Under the pieces are notes generated by a model. The model was not told the DNA's origin and did no database searches. It was given only the letters and a program-made list of their open reading frames with translations. This document shows positions 33,701 through 47,656 of a stretch of DNA of 64,000 nucleotides, piece by piece; the stretch's first letter is position 1, and each line of letters begins with the position of its first letter. The DNA is from Aristolochia californica (taxonomy: Eukaryota > Streptophyta > Magnoliopsida > Piperales > Aristolochiaceae), in contig JARWKL010000001.1 of the NCBI GenBank assembly GCA_029961685.1, positions 60,499,314 to 60,563,313 on the forward strand. The letters are read 5' to 3'. A program made the position numbers and the translations under genes.

Positions 33701-36700
33701 ATAATTGAACATAGTATAGAAAAAATTTCTCTTTCTTGTTTTCTGAAGCATTACTTTCCCAAGGTTGCCCCCCAATTGGATTTAGAACTAATTACTTGAG
33801 TTCCATTTCTTGCTCTTGGACATCTTTTTAGTTTCTGCTTTAGGTCCAAAGAATAAAAAGTTTGGTTCAGATAAGAGTGGACTGGAGTTGAGTGCAGTCA
33901 CCTAGTAATGCAGGCCAATGCGGCTCAAGTGGAGGAAAATTGAAACTCGAGATGTGAGATATCTAGTAGGAAGATTTTTTTCATTATAACAGAAAATTAT
34001 CTTTTTCTGAGTAGCTAGTAGAAATATAATAAAAGTTCATTTGCATCCCTGCTGTTCAAAACTTCATGAAACCACAAAGTGCTATGAAACTTCTCAAATC
34101 AATTTCTAATCCCTAAATAAACTTGGCCCTTTTGCCTTGAATAATTTCTTCAATAAATATTATCTCTTCCTACATTTGTGATCCTTGGATGTTTTAAGAA
34201 GCATAAGTTTCAAATATAAACAGAAATGGCAGTGATATAGCATTATCTAAACTTTAAGAGTGCAAAGGCGAAAAAACTCACAAAAAATAAATGACAAATT
34301 TGCCTGAGAACTTCAAATATCCAACAACAGCAGCAGACCAGATGCATATCTTAAACTTGTTCTTACATTGAACAAAGTTCGACAGGCCCTCAAGGCCTGA
34401 TGTTTAATGTCAATTAATAATCAACAATATGAAAGTTGGTACATTCAGTCAAACCAACAAGTTAGACAGTCCTGTTGGACCTGACCAAGCCACTGAGTCA
34501 AACACAAACTCATTTGTATGCTATAATACCTGAAAATATATATTTTATGAGATAGTTTCATTGAAAACCTTTAGAGACAGTCTTAATTTATTAGAACTGG
34601 AGATAAATTGTGCAGAGGATTTATATTCTCCAGTATTTCATATATATGTTTTCATATGACAACAAATGCATTAAATGGTTAAGCACATCAGTGAGTACAA
34701 CCAAAACCCCAAGGCAAAGGTCTCAAACTGTAGATAATCTCTACAGGGTACTTCCACATACTCTAGTCCCACAAAAAAATTAAAAAATAAAGTAATAAAA
34801 AGGAAAATATGAGCACTTAACGTGCTTTCTATCTGTGTCTGTTCTCCAGGAATTGTTGTTGTCTACAACCCCCTGATATGATGGATAGTCACTTATCTTC
34901 CATGATACAAATAATAACAATATATCTTCACCTCCAAAACCTTAAAGTTATCTAGAAACAGACTTCAAAATTTGCTTCTCATGTAAATTGTTTTACAGTG
35001 ACAGCTCCAGTAGATATTACTAGAACTTATTAGGACACAAGAAGAGACATTGTGTGAAAAGTATAGTTAATTAAGATAAAGATTAAGGAGCAGTCTAGTC
35101 AAACTTACCATGCAAAGTAGAATTGTTTGATGTAAGCTCTCCTTGAGAGCTGTCCAAGAAGATGACTGCAGAAAAAATAAGATATAATAGATACTTGTTA
35201 TGATAGAAGCACTTCTCGTTAGTGGAATTGATGATATATACCTTTACCAGTCTTGAATATTTAGGTAAAAGAGGCAGTATCACAGTGCTCAGCAAGATAC
35301 CTAGTGGTGCCATAGCCAAAAGACGGGCATCTGCCAATTTCATGGTATTAGCAATGCATCCATTGGCAGAAAGTCATAAAAAACAATAACCAATAAAAAA
35401 AACAAAATCATGCTTCTTTCTGTATGAATGGGATTCACCATCATAGAACTTTAGGCCTAACTCTTATTGTCTGACAAAATGTAACGCATCTGGATCAGTT
35501 AGATTCACATGCTTTTGGCGTTTGCAATGTCACACAGTAGACCTATGCCTGGGAAATGAATGGCTAAATCTTGCAAACATAGTTTGTACTGTAACCAAGC
35601 CCATGCAACTCTATCAGCAGGCTCATATCATATTAGGTACTTGATACAGAATTATACACAGTATCATGAACCTTGGCCACCTGAGTTGGTCATGATGATG
35701 GTAGTGACACGCAACACAGCAGGCTACAAAAAATTATGTTGTTCAACCCAATTTTTAGGATGCTTCAAGTGAGCACTGATTAATCTGAAGAGACTCTTCC
35801 AGTAAGGTCCATCTATGTTTTAGGTTTTTCCCCTTCAACAATAGTGGCATTTTACAATTCCTTGCATGTAGCTCCCATGCCAATTCCTTGTTTTAAATTA
35901 AATTTCAAGTCAGCTTCTCTATTGATGCTTCTGCTTGTTTTGTTCATTAATATTTTGCTGTAGTATCCTTCTTTTGAGCAATTTCAGTAAATACTAAGCT
36001 GCTGTTTTGCATTTGAGATCAGAATGGATCAAAACTTTACTCAAACAATTGCTGTACACATAATGTATAAGCAATTTCTGACCACCATGAGGTTATCTGT
36101 GTAAATGCTGACTCACATTTTCAAACAGTTTGAAACCGACACGAGTGTTTTTGTGCGTTGAGGCCATTTAATAAAATCTCTAGAACTGATGTACTAAAAG
36201 TATCTCCAACTTAAGGTTCTCATCCATACTTCAGTAAGTCTCAATGAACAAACAGGACAGAGCAAAACTAGCAGTCCAATCAAGCGCAAGCATGTTCCGA
36301 TTGAAATGGATGGCAAGAAGGTAATTAGAGGGACCACTGAGCAGTCCAAGATACATGAGAAAGACAGATGCATAAAATGGAAAGAGGTGTCTAAGGCACT
36401 CGAGATCGAACTAAAGGACGCCCGTGAGAAAAGGAACAAATAACTTACAAGAGATACCTGCCGTTGCACGTGGAATGTAAGAGGCAAAGTATAGATCTGT
36501 AAATGAGGCTATTTGTGCCAAGCCTGACGTCAATATTGCAGGAAACACTAATGCAAATAACTGTAACAAAATAGAAATTAATAAACAGTCCAAACCCTAA
36601 ACCAATATTCCAATTAAAAGTAATTGATATGAGTAAGGGTCCGCAGCAGGAACCTCAGAGAGATTTTTATCCTCCAAAATATTCTTCCATGAAAAGTAAG

Positions 36701-39700
36701 TGAATTTAAATCCAGTCTTCTCATGCAGAAGAACCTGAAAAACCACAAAATATGAATAGTCAAGCATGTATAGGAAATAATTTTTTTTAATATGGTTATA
36801 GGAATATGAGATATTCTAGAAAGTAGAAAGTAGATGGTTGAGGTGAGAGATTGTTCGAAAAGTCTGAAGTGGTAGCATTAGCTAATCCAAATATGAGAAA
36901 TATCCAAATAGGAAGCCATAGTGGCAGGATCTGTAAACTCCAACCTGCCTTTTTAAGGGTCAGTACCATGGTTAGCCATGATCCTGAAAAAGCCCAGAAG
37001 ATCCTGACCATTCAAAAAGTGCCCAATGTTGTATAATTTATGTGGTATATGATACTGGAGGGACATGGAAGATATCAAGCAAGAAATCCACAATCCCACA
37101 TTTAAAGTATATAACTGGAATAAACTGTAACCTGGATTAGCCACTGCAAGAAAACACCTAATGATGCTGCAGAAGATACAAGCATTCCTCCTGAAAAGTG
37201 GTCCACTTCAAGACAGTTACTGTACTATAATATGAAAAACTAACATCAATTAAGCTTGAGAAAAGAGACAGATTAGGATTCAGTCACATACCAAGTATAT
37301 TATGAGAAGTGGAAGTGCTGGATGGAGTAACTGAAATGTAAACAGCACACTGCAAACAAAAATGAAACTATATTCAGCTTCCGTGCCATCTTGAAGAACA
37401 ACCAATTTAATCGGTTTTAACAGATAGAGCCAGAAATAAAATGATGTCCCAGTGTGGAGAATCATTATCTACTGTTATTTTCTCATACTTAAACAGAAAA
37501 TACAGAAAATGCCTGAAAAACTAATAAAGTAGTTTCTCTATATTTAAAAGAAATAAAAGCCAGAGTGCAAGAAAAAAAATACAGGGATGACTTCGTAGAA
37601 GTAAGATGACAATGAAAGAAGACGAGATAACAAAATGAGTAATCTGGCAACAAAGTGAGTCTTACAGATATAAGATGACAATGAAAGAAGACGAGATAAC
37701 AAAATGAGTAATCTTGCAACAAAGTGAGTCTTACAGATATAATCACTACAATGCTTGCAAGAGCAGGGCTCAGAGAAGGGACAATGTGATCTCTTTCTGC
37801 ACTACACAAAAACAAAAATCTCAGGCAGGTACAAACAAATATGAGTGCTATGGTATTTGAAATAATGATACAGACCTAAGGGAGCCAAAGCCAAGTGCAA
37901 CTGGACCAGCAAACAGTATGCATGGGGTCATCACTTTCAGCTAGAAGGCCAAACATAGCAAATGAAGCTGCTTAGTTGATTTACATCAGAACTCCTTTGC
38001 ATAAAATTAACAATTACTGAGACAAGGAAAAAGAGCAGACACTAATTGCAGCTCTTAGGTTTAGAAATAAAGATATCCCATAACTCGGATCTAAAAATGT
38101 GGTTTACCTGTCTAATAGCTATATCCTTTGTTAATTCACCTTCAATTGAGGCCCATAATCTGTCATGAGGTGACAATTCATAAAGTTAGTCAACAACATG
38201 ATTTTACTACAAAACAAAGACATGTGCACTAGTTTATAGTCAGGCACATTTTAAAGGGATTTATACTCTGATAAAGCATTTTCTAAAGTTTGTTCAGAAA
38301 ATCAACAAATATTTGGTATTTTTCTTCAGAAAATTGAAACCCAAAGAAGACTGATAAAATTCAAGTCAGATATCCTTTATTTTGACATGCACATAAATAA
38401 AAAGGCCATTCACAAGTACATGGATCACAATTTTTGCACTCCAAACAGCAAGATCAGTTATCCTCAAGGGAAAATGATTTAAAATGGTTACTTCAGAGCA
38501 TACTGACCCAGGAGCAGAAAGATAAACAATGGAGTCAGCAAATATGTACACGAGAGCACCCAAAACACCACCAATCTGTGTTAAAAAAGAAGAATATGAT
38601 GAGAATAATAAATAAATAAATACAACCACAACCACCACACCCACACCCACACATACACACAAATCATCATCAGAACCTAGCCCAAAATGTTTTTGATCAA
38701 GTTCATGAATGATCCTCCATAATTATGTCTATCATTGCTAGATGCATTATCAGCTGGCCTTCTCTCAGTCCATGTCAGAATTTGGATTTCCCCTATTTCT
38801 TTCCAGCTACCCGCAAAGATGGTCATGCACACAAAAAGAAAGGATGAAGGGACGGAAGGAAAGAGAGAGAAAGAGTACCATGAACATTGCTGCATGTGCA
38901 TTTTCAATCAAACGCCTCCTGTTCTCTTTTGAAAGCTTACTGATCAAACATGAGAACATCGAAAGAAGAAAAAACAAAAAAGTCTTAGTCACTTGTGCAC
39001 GTTATAATTTAAACAAAAAGCTAAACCAAATAACACTTAAAAGTTCAGATATGCACCATTTAAAAAATAAAAAAATTATCAAAAAATCCCTCAACAACAG
39101 GTACCAAGTCATTCAGTTTTTCCTTAATGAGGGCAAACATGTCATTTGGACCCTCAATTATAGCAAGTCTATAAGACCTTGCCATGACACAAGTTGCCCA
39201 TTCTCCCATGCCACAAAAACATGTGCTCATTCAGATTTGAAGCATAACTCCACGGAGTTTATGCTGGAAACAAATTCAGTAAAGCAGAAAATATGCTAAA
39301 ATACACAAAGATTACCTCAAGGTGGTTGCAACAGTGACATGAATGGGACCTTTAACACCTGCAAATGTTTCCAAGTCAACTTGATCAGTGAATGAGAGAA
39401 GACTTAACTTAAAATTGTCAAGGAATCAACAAAAGAACATTGAAGCCTTAAATCTCATTGATTATTTTCTGTGAAGAAAAATGCATGACTTTTCATTACA
39501 CTAATTGAAAAAGCTAAAGTCATGTATCAAGATACTAATGTCTTGTAAGCTCCATCCAAAAGAAACCCAGAATCAAAGTTTTAGGAGTTCCAGTCAGTGA
39601 AAGGACCCTCAATTAACATGTTAAGAGCATTCAGATGTAACTTCATTATTAAGGCGCATAATATTTCTTGCCTACATTCAAATATATTCATTGAAAACGA

Positions 39701-40295
39701 TCTCCATCCGTGTAACTGAAGAACTGCTAATAAGCAGTTTGATTTGATCTGTATTGAGCTTTCATGTCACATAGACAACAAAACATGAGCATCTGAGTGA
39801 GATTTCAATATGTTTTCTATATACAGAGCTGCAGTTAGCCATCTACTATGGCAATTTGTTCAAGGCCCCAATCCAGGCAGCATGTCTGTTATCACTGGAG
39901 AAGCATATGGTTCATCAGTGTTGTCTTAAAGTTGATGGCCTTAATCATTTCTGATAATCAACCCAAGTTACAAGAAAATAATACCAGTTGAAAAAGCGCA
40001 GTAATTTTGATGCTTAAAAGAATTGAGTGCTACAAGAATACTGACCTCCAACAAGTGCTATGAAGAAACTTGGAAGCACCAAAGAGTGCCTGTTAAGACA
40101 TATAATTAGCAACAGTTCAAAGATAATAAGTAATATAATTATAAGCATATTCTGCTATGAAGCTCCAAGTAAGAAGAAATGCAAGAGAATCCAGTGTCGA
40201 ACATTCTATGAATTGCACTTGCAAAATTTTTGGAATGGATACATGTCGTCAAATAATGATTTAACGAGAAAATCAAACAGAAATAGTGTCAAACC

Positions 40296-40358
<63 letters not shown>

Positions 40359-41193
40359 GAGTTGAACCAGAACTCGTGAAACTAAAGAGAATATACAATT
40401 TAGAGAAAGCGTAGTAAACTTGCATTGGAAAATACTTCAAAAGACTATGGCAAGTTAAAAACAGATTACAGTAGCAGAGGTCATCTCGGTTCATGAAATA
40501 GTTAGAGAATATCTAATGAAAGTTTCAAATCCACTGATTTTGCCAAAAAGTTGACACAGGTTTTCCAAATAAGAAAATCGCAAACTTCAGTTACTTCTGC
40601 TCTTAGAAAAAACTATGACGCAGGACTTTCAGATCAATTTACAATGAAAAGTTCAAAAAAACCGTAGTTACTTGAACGCGGAGGCAACAGGACCCACACC
40701 AAAAACAGCGGCTAGGACCATCTCTCGGAGCATCCCCTACGGTGCAATAGAATTAAATTGCAAAATCAGAGAATATAAAACAGTAAAAGGAAGAAATACA
40801 ATAAAGGCATATCATCAAATGATTCACCAAAATCTTGCTCGCGATAGTTGCAAGAGTTATGAAGCCTACGTTTCTGAGTTCTCCAGCTGAAACCAAAAAA
40901 GTCAATATCAGAACGCTGTTCATTATCATTAATTTGTGAGTGAAGTAAAGGGAAGAGACAACATGCATACAGTTTGACGAAGATGAGAAAGGCTGAATAG
41001 AATCATCTCGGTGTGCGTTGGAATGAAATTCTGTAAATGGGAGGCCGCGATAATTTCTCGACCGAAGGAATGGATTATGGGAAGGAAAGCCGCTGATTAA
41101 CTTGGTCTGTACGTGATACATCCCGAATCTCTTACAGAAACGATTGCTACAAATACTGAAAGAAGCGGAAAAATGAGGAGACGCAGCAGCCAT
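30788..41193 (-). CDS. MURJ: Plastid-type MurJ (lipid II flippase / MviN) homologue
   Basis: Twenty-one exons: 41193-40971, 40886-40828, 40736-40672, 40089-40046, 39358-39316, 38939-38879, 38575-38508, 38159-38108, 37940-37876, 37801-37735, 37349-37292, 37190-37132, 36734-36654, 36560-36449, 35330-35242, 35165-35109, 33659-33536, 33424-33258, 33185-33113, 31184-31055, 30956-30788; 621 residues, in frame throughout. Residues 1-75 are Ser/Arg/His-rich with few acids, like a chloroplast transit peptide. Then MurJ hallmarks: ITLATIASKILGMLREMVLAAVFG, AFK...LPSF, YARLLAMAPLGILLSTVILP, and YALGDGQQPFIISGVAIILN...GAQGLVLATS, with about 13-14 hydrophobic helices. Bacterial MurJ flips peptidoglycan lipid II; plant copies are presumably of plastid-ancestor type. 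The product is a membrane transporter, substrate unproven. The C-terminal exon may be frameshifted (see findings). Introns hold repeats, a TA microsatellite and a splice-donor duplication. Confidence 0.88.
31260..33000. repeat. Repeat-rich insertion in MurJ-like intron 19
   Basis: Intron 19 spans 31185-33112. From about 31560 to 31900 there are several degenerate units of roughly 45-55 bases built on ACTAGGCTACACAAGCCTAGA followed by CCCACAAAGAGATTTTCA. At about 32700-32940 a second motif near TTAATCGATTAAG recurs, partly palindromic. No coding capacity seen; probably an inserted repeat element. Confidence 0.6.
37603..37740. repeat. 69-bp tandem duplication carrying a splice donor
   Basis: Two head-to-tail copies, 37603-37671 and 37672-37740, differing at one base. 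Copy 2 contains the last six exonic bases and donor of MurJ-like exon 10; copy 1 contains the same exon edge and GTAAGA donor again. Confidence 0.95.
40300..40353. repeat. (TA)n microsatellite
   Basis: More than 25 TA units in intron 3 of the MurJ-like gene. Confidence 0.95.
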
Positions 41194-42200
41194 CTCTGCA
41201 GTACCAGGCTTCCGAGCCCTTGGCGCCAAAAATATAAAACAACAGGCAGCCACGACATATTGCCGGATTCAGATTCGTGGGGATTTCTTAAGGGATAGAT
41301 ACTTGAAATCAAGTGCATGTTAATTGAAGCTTGACTCACTTTGAATACCTTATTTGGAGCTTGAATGTCAATTAAAGAAATCTTGGTTCAGAATGAAATT
41401 AATGCCTACCTTCAAGTTTTAGCTATTATATGCATTCCAATTCACATCGCTGGCCACATTACCATTGGAACTATTTGACATTGGTTTTACTAATCTTCTT
41501 CTTGTTGGTCATTTCATGTTTCTACCAAATATCAATTAATCAACCATGCCATAAACAAGTCATTCAAATCCTCTTCTATACTTTTCTCCTTTTATCTTCA
41601 TAAGCAACGGAAAAACTTGTAAACTTTGGTTTAACGAGAGACAAGTAAGATTATATATATAAATAAGAATTCTATACAACATCTCACTTCCCTGAAAATA
41701 CAAGATGTCTCACACATCTCCATTAGAAACATTCCTTGTAGACTATACTCATAAATCTATTTGCAACGCTATTCGATTATAGTTTCCTTGTGAGCATAAA
41801 TCCAAGTTCTAAAGAGTTGATACAAAGAGAAAACTGAAAGGAAAGATGTCAAAAACCTAACTGGTCTTAATTTCCTGCCTCATCTTCATGGAATAACTTA
41901 CAAATCCTAGTTCTAAAGTGTCTATACCAAGACCAAAAAATGGGAAAGATGGCACAAAACTTAACTAGGATTATCTTAGCATCTGGCAAACTGGCCATCC
42001 TGCCTCATCTCCAAGGAATAACTCTCAAATCATACAGTTTACAGCAAAACCCTAATTACACTGAAGGAACCACAAATCATCTCATGTTTCCTTCTTCTGA
42101 TACATCGATCATGTTTATTATGTGCTTCATATTCCAGCCATTTGCATTAGTATTCACAAGTGGATCCTCGGCTCAAGGTTCAAATGAATATCATTGGCTT
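41194..42200. other. Intergenic, upstream of MurJ-like gene
   Basis: Promoter side of the MurJ-like gene and AT-rich DNA. A plus-strand frame at 41940-42293 has no recognised features and is not called. Confidence 0.4.
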
Positions 42201-45200
42201 CTTCATCAATTGTGTCATCCCTTAACCGTATATCTACACCATATGGGTAAGTCGCCACCACAGACCTCAGTGTTAACATTTGTTGGCCCATAACTAATAC
42301 CAACAGATCCCTCACACACTACAAACAAACATCAAACATAAGCAATTTGTTAAGATACCAACATATCTTTAATACTAAATAAAAATGAGCATACTGATTC
42401 AATGTTCACAAAATATTTGTGGAATTCATTTGAGCATCTGCCCTTGATTGAACCAATGTCAAGGTGATATGTCTATCACTAAGGTTACTCTAATAAGAAA
42501 CAGGAGACAAACTAGATATTAATCTAAGAAAAGAAACACCTTGTTTCGGAAAATGCTGGCATCAATGGATCCCTCTGCATAGATTGATCCACCGCAGACA
42601 TTGTGTTGAAACTCGAAAGGAACTCTGGAGGAAATTTTATGAGTTAATAGGTATTGACCAAAAACTGAACCATAATAATGATATATTGTGAAGCAGAGAT
42701 AAGAAGCTACATTTGATCAGGAGAAGTTAAATGCTACATATGAAATGCATGACCAGATAGATGCCCTTTGAGGACACCCGCCATCTTGACCTGCATTTTT
42801 AGGTCCCTGATCTGCTGAACCTGCTGTGCAGAAAGTCAATGACAACATACAGTCAATAAACAAGAAGGAGCAAGCCATTCTGTTAAGGTTCTATAATCCG
42901 AATTATAGCTCACAGCCATGAATTGGAAAAGAAACTAAAACAAACAAAAATAATAATTATAGCTCAACAAAGAAATTCAGAATAAAAAATAAAAATAAAA
43001 CTAAGCCTTTCTAGGAAAGCATGCCTGACACTACAACGAGCCATAGAAAAGCAAAAGCAATGAAAGTTTTTTGAGCTGACAAACCTTATCCAACTGAAAT
43101 TTGACGCCCAACTTCTGAAAGCATGATACCAGTTTGCGAACTTTGATATGATTCCATCACCTGGAATTTGAAAGAATTAATACCGTACTTCTTGTAGCTA
43201 AAATAGATCACACTCAGAACAAACTCAGTTGGTTCAAATAGAAATAAATCAAGTAGGAAAGCCTAGTTCAATATTAACCATAAGAATCATTGAAAGTATC
43301 AAACACAAGAAAAGTTTAAATAAAATTGTTATAGTTCCATTTCACGGGTTTACAACTCAGCTTGAAGTTGTTTCTTCTCTCATCATCATCGGTGCCATCA
43401 TTTTCATTAAACCCAAAGTTATGTGAGTGTAGGCAACAAGGACCTCTTCCTTCATTCAAAGTTGCCGACTCCATTCTACAGTTGGCTTCTTCATCTCTTT
43501 CCTCACCATATATTTATCTTTTGCCAAGTCAAAAAATATTAAATTCAGAACAAGATGAACTACAATAGTTTCAGTAAATGGATTGAAACCTGACTTCTTA
43601 GACAGTTTCTTCCCTTTATTGGAAAAGTTCCATCTATTTTTTTTAAAAATCTAATCATGGACATCAATTCAACCCATATGAACAACAGTTGATGTTCAGT
43701 CACTGAAAATAAAAACTAAGATAATAAATAGAGTAGCAGTTTAAGTGAAGTACATATAAAATTTGTACTTCAGAAGAACTTGCAGGGATCCTTTTTCTGG
43801 ATCTAATTAAAGAACCCAAAATAACAGCTACATGCCAATAGCAATTGTATTGTAAATATAAAAGGAGAGAAAGAACAGACCTGGAGAGTGTAGAAACACC
43901 AGGAAACTTTTCAGCCATAATTCCCATTTTTGCAAGAAAAGCAACAATCTGAAAGCGAAAAAGGAAGGAATGAGATAAGTTTTTTTTAAAAGGATTAAAA
44001 AATTTATTTGAACTTTTTTTTTTACAAGGAAAGGAATGAGATAAGTTGTTCCGTCAAAGTGCTTGACCTCTTATTGAACGTTAGAGGACAAGGCAAACAG
44101 GAAATGATTTAGACAAAATCACTATAATACTGCCTCATGCACCTGCTTCTCCATGTGGAAAAATTACTGTATAAGCATTAGCATCTTGCACTGTCATAAA
44201 AAGCCTTTCCTATCTCCATCAGTAGTGCCCATTACAAAAGGGGCTCCAATTTGCAGAAAGATAAGCATTACTGGGAAAAAAAGACAACACAAATAGGTAA
44301 AGCACATACTACCACAATTACAAATATTAAGAACAATCTGTTATTAACAATGAAGGGTGCCAAGAAAATGTGTTGAAAAACAAGTGCAGGGTCATTTTAA
44401 TTTATCTATATTTATATTTCTTGATGTAATCTTGTTTTGTATGTCCAATTATGTCTATGGTCCAAGTTTCATGTAAAGAGGACATGTAGAATGGGAGATA
44501 TAAGGAGATCAGGGTTTCACATAAGTAAGGGTAATTTGTAATTATTCATGATCAGCATTATAAATAGCAGTTCAGGGACATGCACACACCCCAACGCAGC
44601 TTTTTTTCTTGAGATTTTTCTTCTTCACCTTCTCTCTCTCTAAATCTCTCTTTTCTTGCTTCTTTCAAACTGTATAGCAAAATGCCACATGAATGCCACT
44701 GGAGAAGCTGAAAATTCACATCGTAAATACAGTATTGACAAACAATTTCATTAACTAAGATCCTAGCCACCTAAGTGATGTTGGCCAAGATTTGTGATCA
44801 GACCAATCAAGGAAAGTTAAGTGCCTCAAGGTTGGAATCTAATTGCAAAACAGATGTTGGAATCACCTATTGTCCTCAATTTTTATAAGAAAATAATAAT
44901 CAACAACTTCAGACAGAAGCTACATAGTTACTCTTGTGAAGCAGTGCAGGTAAAAGAAGTAAAACATTAGAAAATGTGTTGAAACATGCAAAGAAATAGC
45001 TTCTTGATCCAAAGGAATATGATGAAATATTACAATTCACGGAAGATGGCACTGTATAATCCACTACAATAACAACTGGAAATTCATTAGAGACTCAAGA
45101 GAGAACATGCTCCTCCTGAGATGGTCATGCACATGGACTTTGGTCCCACCTACTTCAACAACAATTTTATCGAAGTCTTGTACAGCACCAAAGGTTACAC

Positions 45201-46538
45201 AAATTAATTGAAGACCAGCACTAACTGCTGCTTCTGCAACTGTCTTTCACATTTTACCAGTACAACTATTAAACTACCGGAAGAAAGCCATCGGGGGTAT
45301 TAGAAGCACATGACAAATCTCTTTATATGGACATATCTTCATTATTGTCATCAGAGCCTTGTCCCAACTTTGTTGGGTCCCTCCAAACTTTAACATGCAC
45401 AGAATAGAAAACGACCATATTTATTTCGTTAAACCAAACAAGCTGTAGAAACAATATCAGAATATCATCAAGTAATGATCTTAGTTGAATCCTTGAAAGA
45501 CCTTAATAGTGCACCGTTGCATCAGTGATGCCTTTCTTAGAGCATGGTATGCCTATCTTTGGAATACAGAAAGGTATATGAATTACTAAAAATAGACAAT
45601 GCACTCACCATGATGGAAATGCAAACTTGTGGTTAGTCACTGATGGCTGTTCAAGATTCATACTGCATATGGAGAACTTTGGTATTGGCAATCTCCACTT
45701 CATTTCAATACTGTTCTCTCGTAGCTTTGATAAAATAAAAGTATGACTTGAATATATTTGTTGCCTTACAGTAGCTGAATAATGCAGTGTGAAGCCCATC
45801 TGGTAATATGAAAGGTTAGAATAACTTAGTAGTACATTATCTGCCTGAGAAATTCTGTGAACACAGCACGAATGAAGATGTGAATGTTAAGCACAAATAA
45901 TTCTGCAATAGGTGAGGCCCCCTTGGTGTCTCAAATTATATGGAAGATGGAGCACATGTTTTCCTTCAAATTCTTGGAATTTTCATGTACAAGCTTTTTG
46001 AGCCCTGCAGAACCAAGACGGTCAAGAAGGTCGTGGGTTGGTGCTCAGCTTCTTCAGGCCCAGCTTGGCCTTTTCGGATTATTGGCGAAAGCCACAATAT
46101 TTTCAAGAGATAATAATGTTTCATGGCTTCAGGTTCCTTGTTCAGCCAGTTCTACAGCTAACTCTCTACCTAAGCAAGGATCTATCGCCAATAACTTTTC
46201 ATCTACATCACCGATTATGTAGCCATCTCTTATGTTTGTTATCTTAGATCCTCTGTTGACTGCTTATACTGATTTCCCTTTGCTTGATGAAACCCTTTAC
46301 CATTCAGAGAAGAAAAAAAATAAGTCCCATAATTAAAAAAATCTCAATTACCACATCACTGTATTCAAGTAGCAAAAACTTTGAAACCTAGAATTTAATC
46401 AAAAACTAATTGATAAATTATTTTTATGCTAAAATTTCATATTAGATAAACTAACCTTACAACAAAACAATAGCCTAATGTCACCAATCTGAAAACCCAA
46501 AAACAGATATTCAATTGAGAAAGCTGCACTCCTGAGAC

Positions 46539-46561
46539 AAAAAAAAAAAAAAAAAAAAAAA
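46539..46561. repeat. Poly-A tract
   Basis: Run of 23 A in otherwise AT-rich DNA. Confidence 0.9.
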
Positions 46562-47210
46562 TTGGGTCACAGTATTCTGTAAGAGCCATAACCAGAAAAC
46601 AACAAGAAGTATAGAGTGAACATCAAAATCATAATATTCGACCTTCATAAGTGTCCCCAACAGCCAAGTTAGGTCAAAGTGCATAAGAACTATTAGATAT
46701 TGCATGACAAATCACAAAAAGATGCATATCACAACATATTCTCAACTTGAGAACATCAATTATCTGAACAACAGAATAACATATCAAATAAATTCATGCT
46801 TCCATGTAGTAATCTCTTCACATAGAAGCATCTTTTTTTCTTTTGTAATCTAAGGCTGTCGGACACAGTCCTTCAACATGCCATCCGAAAATGACACACA
46901 TTTCCCTGGGGAACTAAATGGTAAATACAAATATTTAAACTCTTTGCCAAAGCTTAAGTGACATGCCGTGAGAATCAGCAGATGTTGTGGTTCAGAGAGA
47001 TGAGTGATTTGTGCAGATGATGAATCAGATACCAAAAGGAATCCAGAGCAAATACTGAGAGTACCAATTAGGTGTTCAACAGAAGGAGAGGTTTGTGTGT
47101 AGGACTCTAGTTCTGCATCCACCATGGTTCAGGGACAAATGAAACTTATGTAACTGTTCCCGGATGCTCTCAAGGTTCCAAAAATAACATACGTCATTTT
47201 GGAATTATTT

Positions 47211-47656
47211 GTTAAGTTTGGTCCAAGGCCCATCCCAAAATGACTAGCTAACTTAGTTAACCTCTTTTCCAGCTAATAAACTCAAAATCTTTATACTCAC
47301 TAATCCACATGGGACTATTCCTTAACACCCCCCCTCATGTGTAGGTCCTTTTTTGTGGTTCTACAAGTGGATCGTTTAGGTGTAGGCCTTTTTTTGTGGC
47401 TCTACAAGTGAATAATTTTAGGTGTAGGCCCTCTTTTGTGGCTCTACAAGTGGATAATTTAGGTGTAGGCCCTCTTTTGTGGCTCTACAAGTGGATAGTT
47501 TAAGTGTAGGCCTACATATGAGTACCTGCTCTAATACCATGTAAAGTTGGGTCCAAGGCCCATCCCAAAATGACTAACCAACTTAGGAAACCTCTTTTCC
47601 AAATAATAAATTCAAGATCTTTGTACTCACTAATCCATGTGGGACTATTCTTAACA
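47211..47656. repeat. Transposon-like element: direct repeats flanking a minisatellite (copy 2)
   Basis: Two direct repeats of about 113 bases (47211-47327 and 47544-47656), each starting near GGTCCAAGGCCCATCCCAAAATGACT and ending near CATGGGACTATTCCTTAAC, enclose five units of about 40 bases with the core CTCTACAAGTGGATAATTTAGG. The layout recalls a very small LTR-type (TRIM-like) element, but no primer-binding site or coding region is evident. Confidence 0.7.

Noticed and set aside
38742..39299. Plus-strand 185-codon frame
   Set aside because: Overlaps conserved minus-strand MurJ-like exon 6 and intron; Lys-rich composition is typical of AT-rich non-coding DNA.
45884..46222. Plus-strand 112-codon frame with protein-like composition
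   Set aside because: No family recognised, minus strand of the same stretch is also partly protein-like with stops, and no splice context supports either; left as unresolved.
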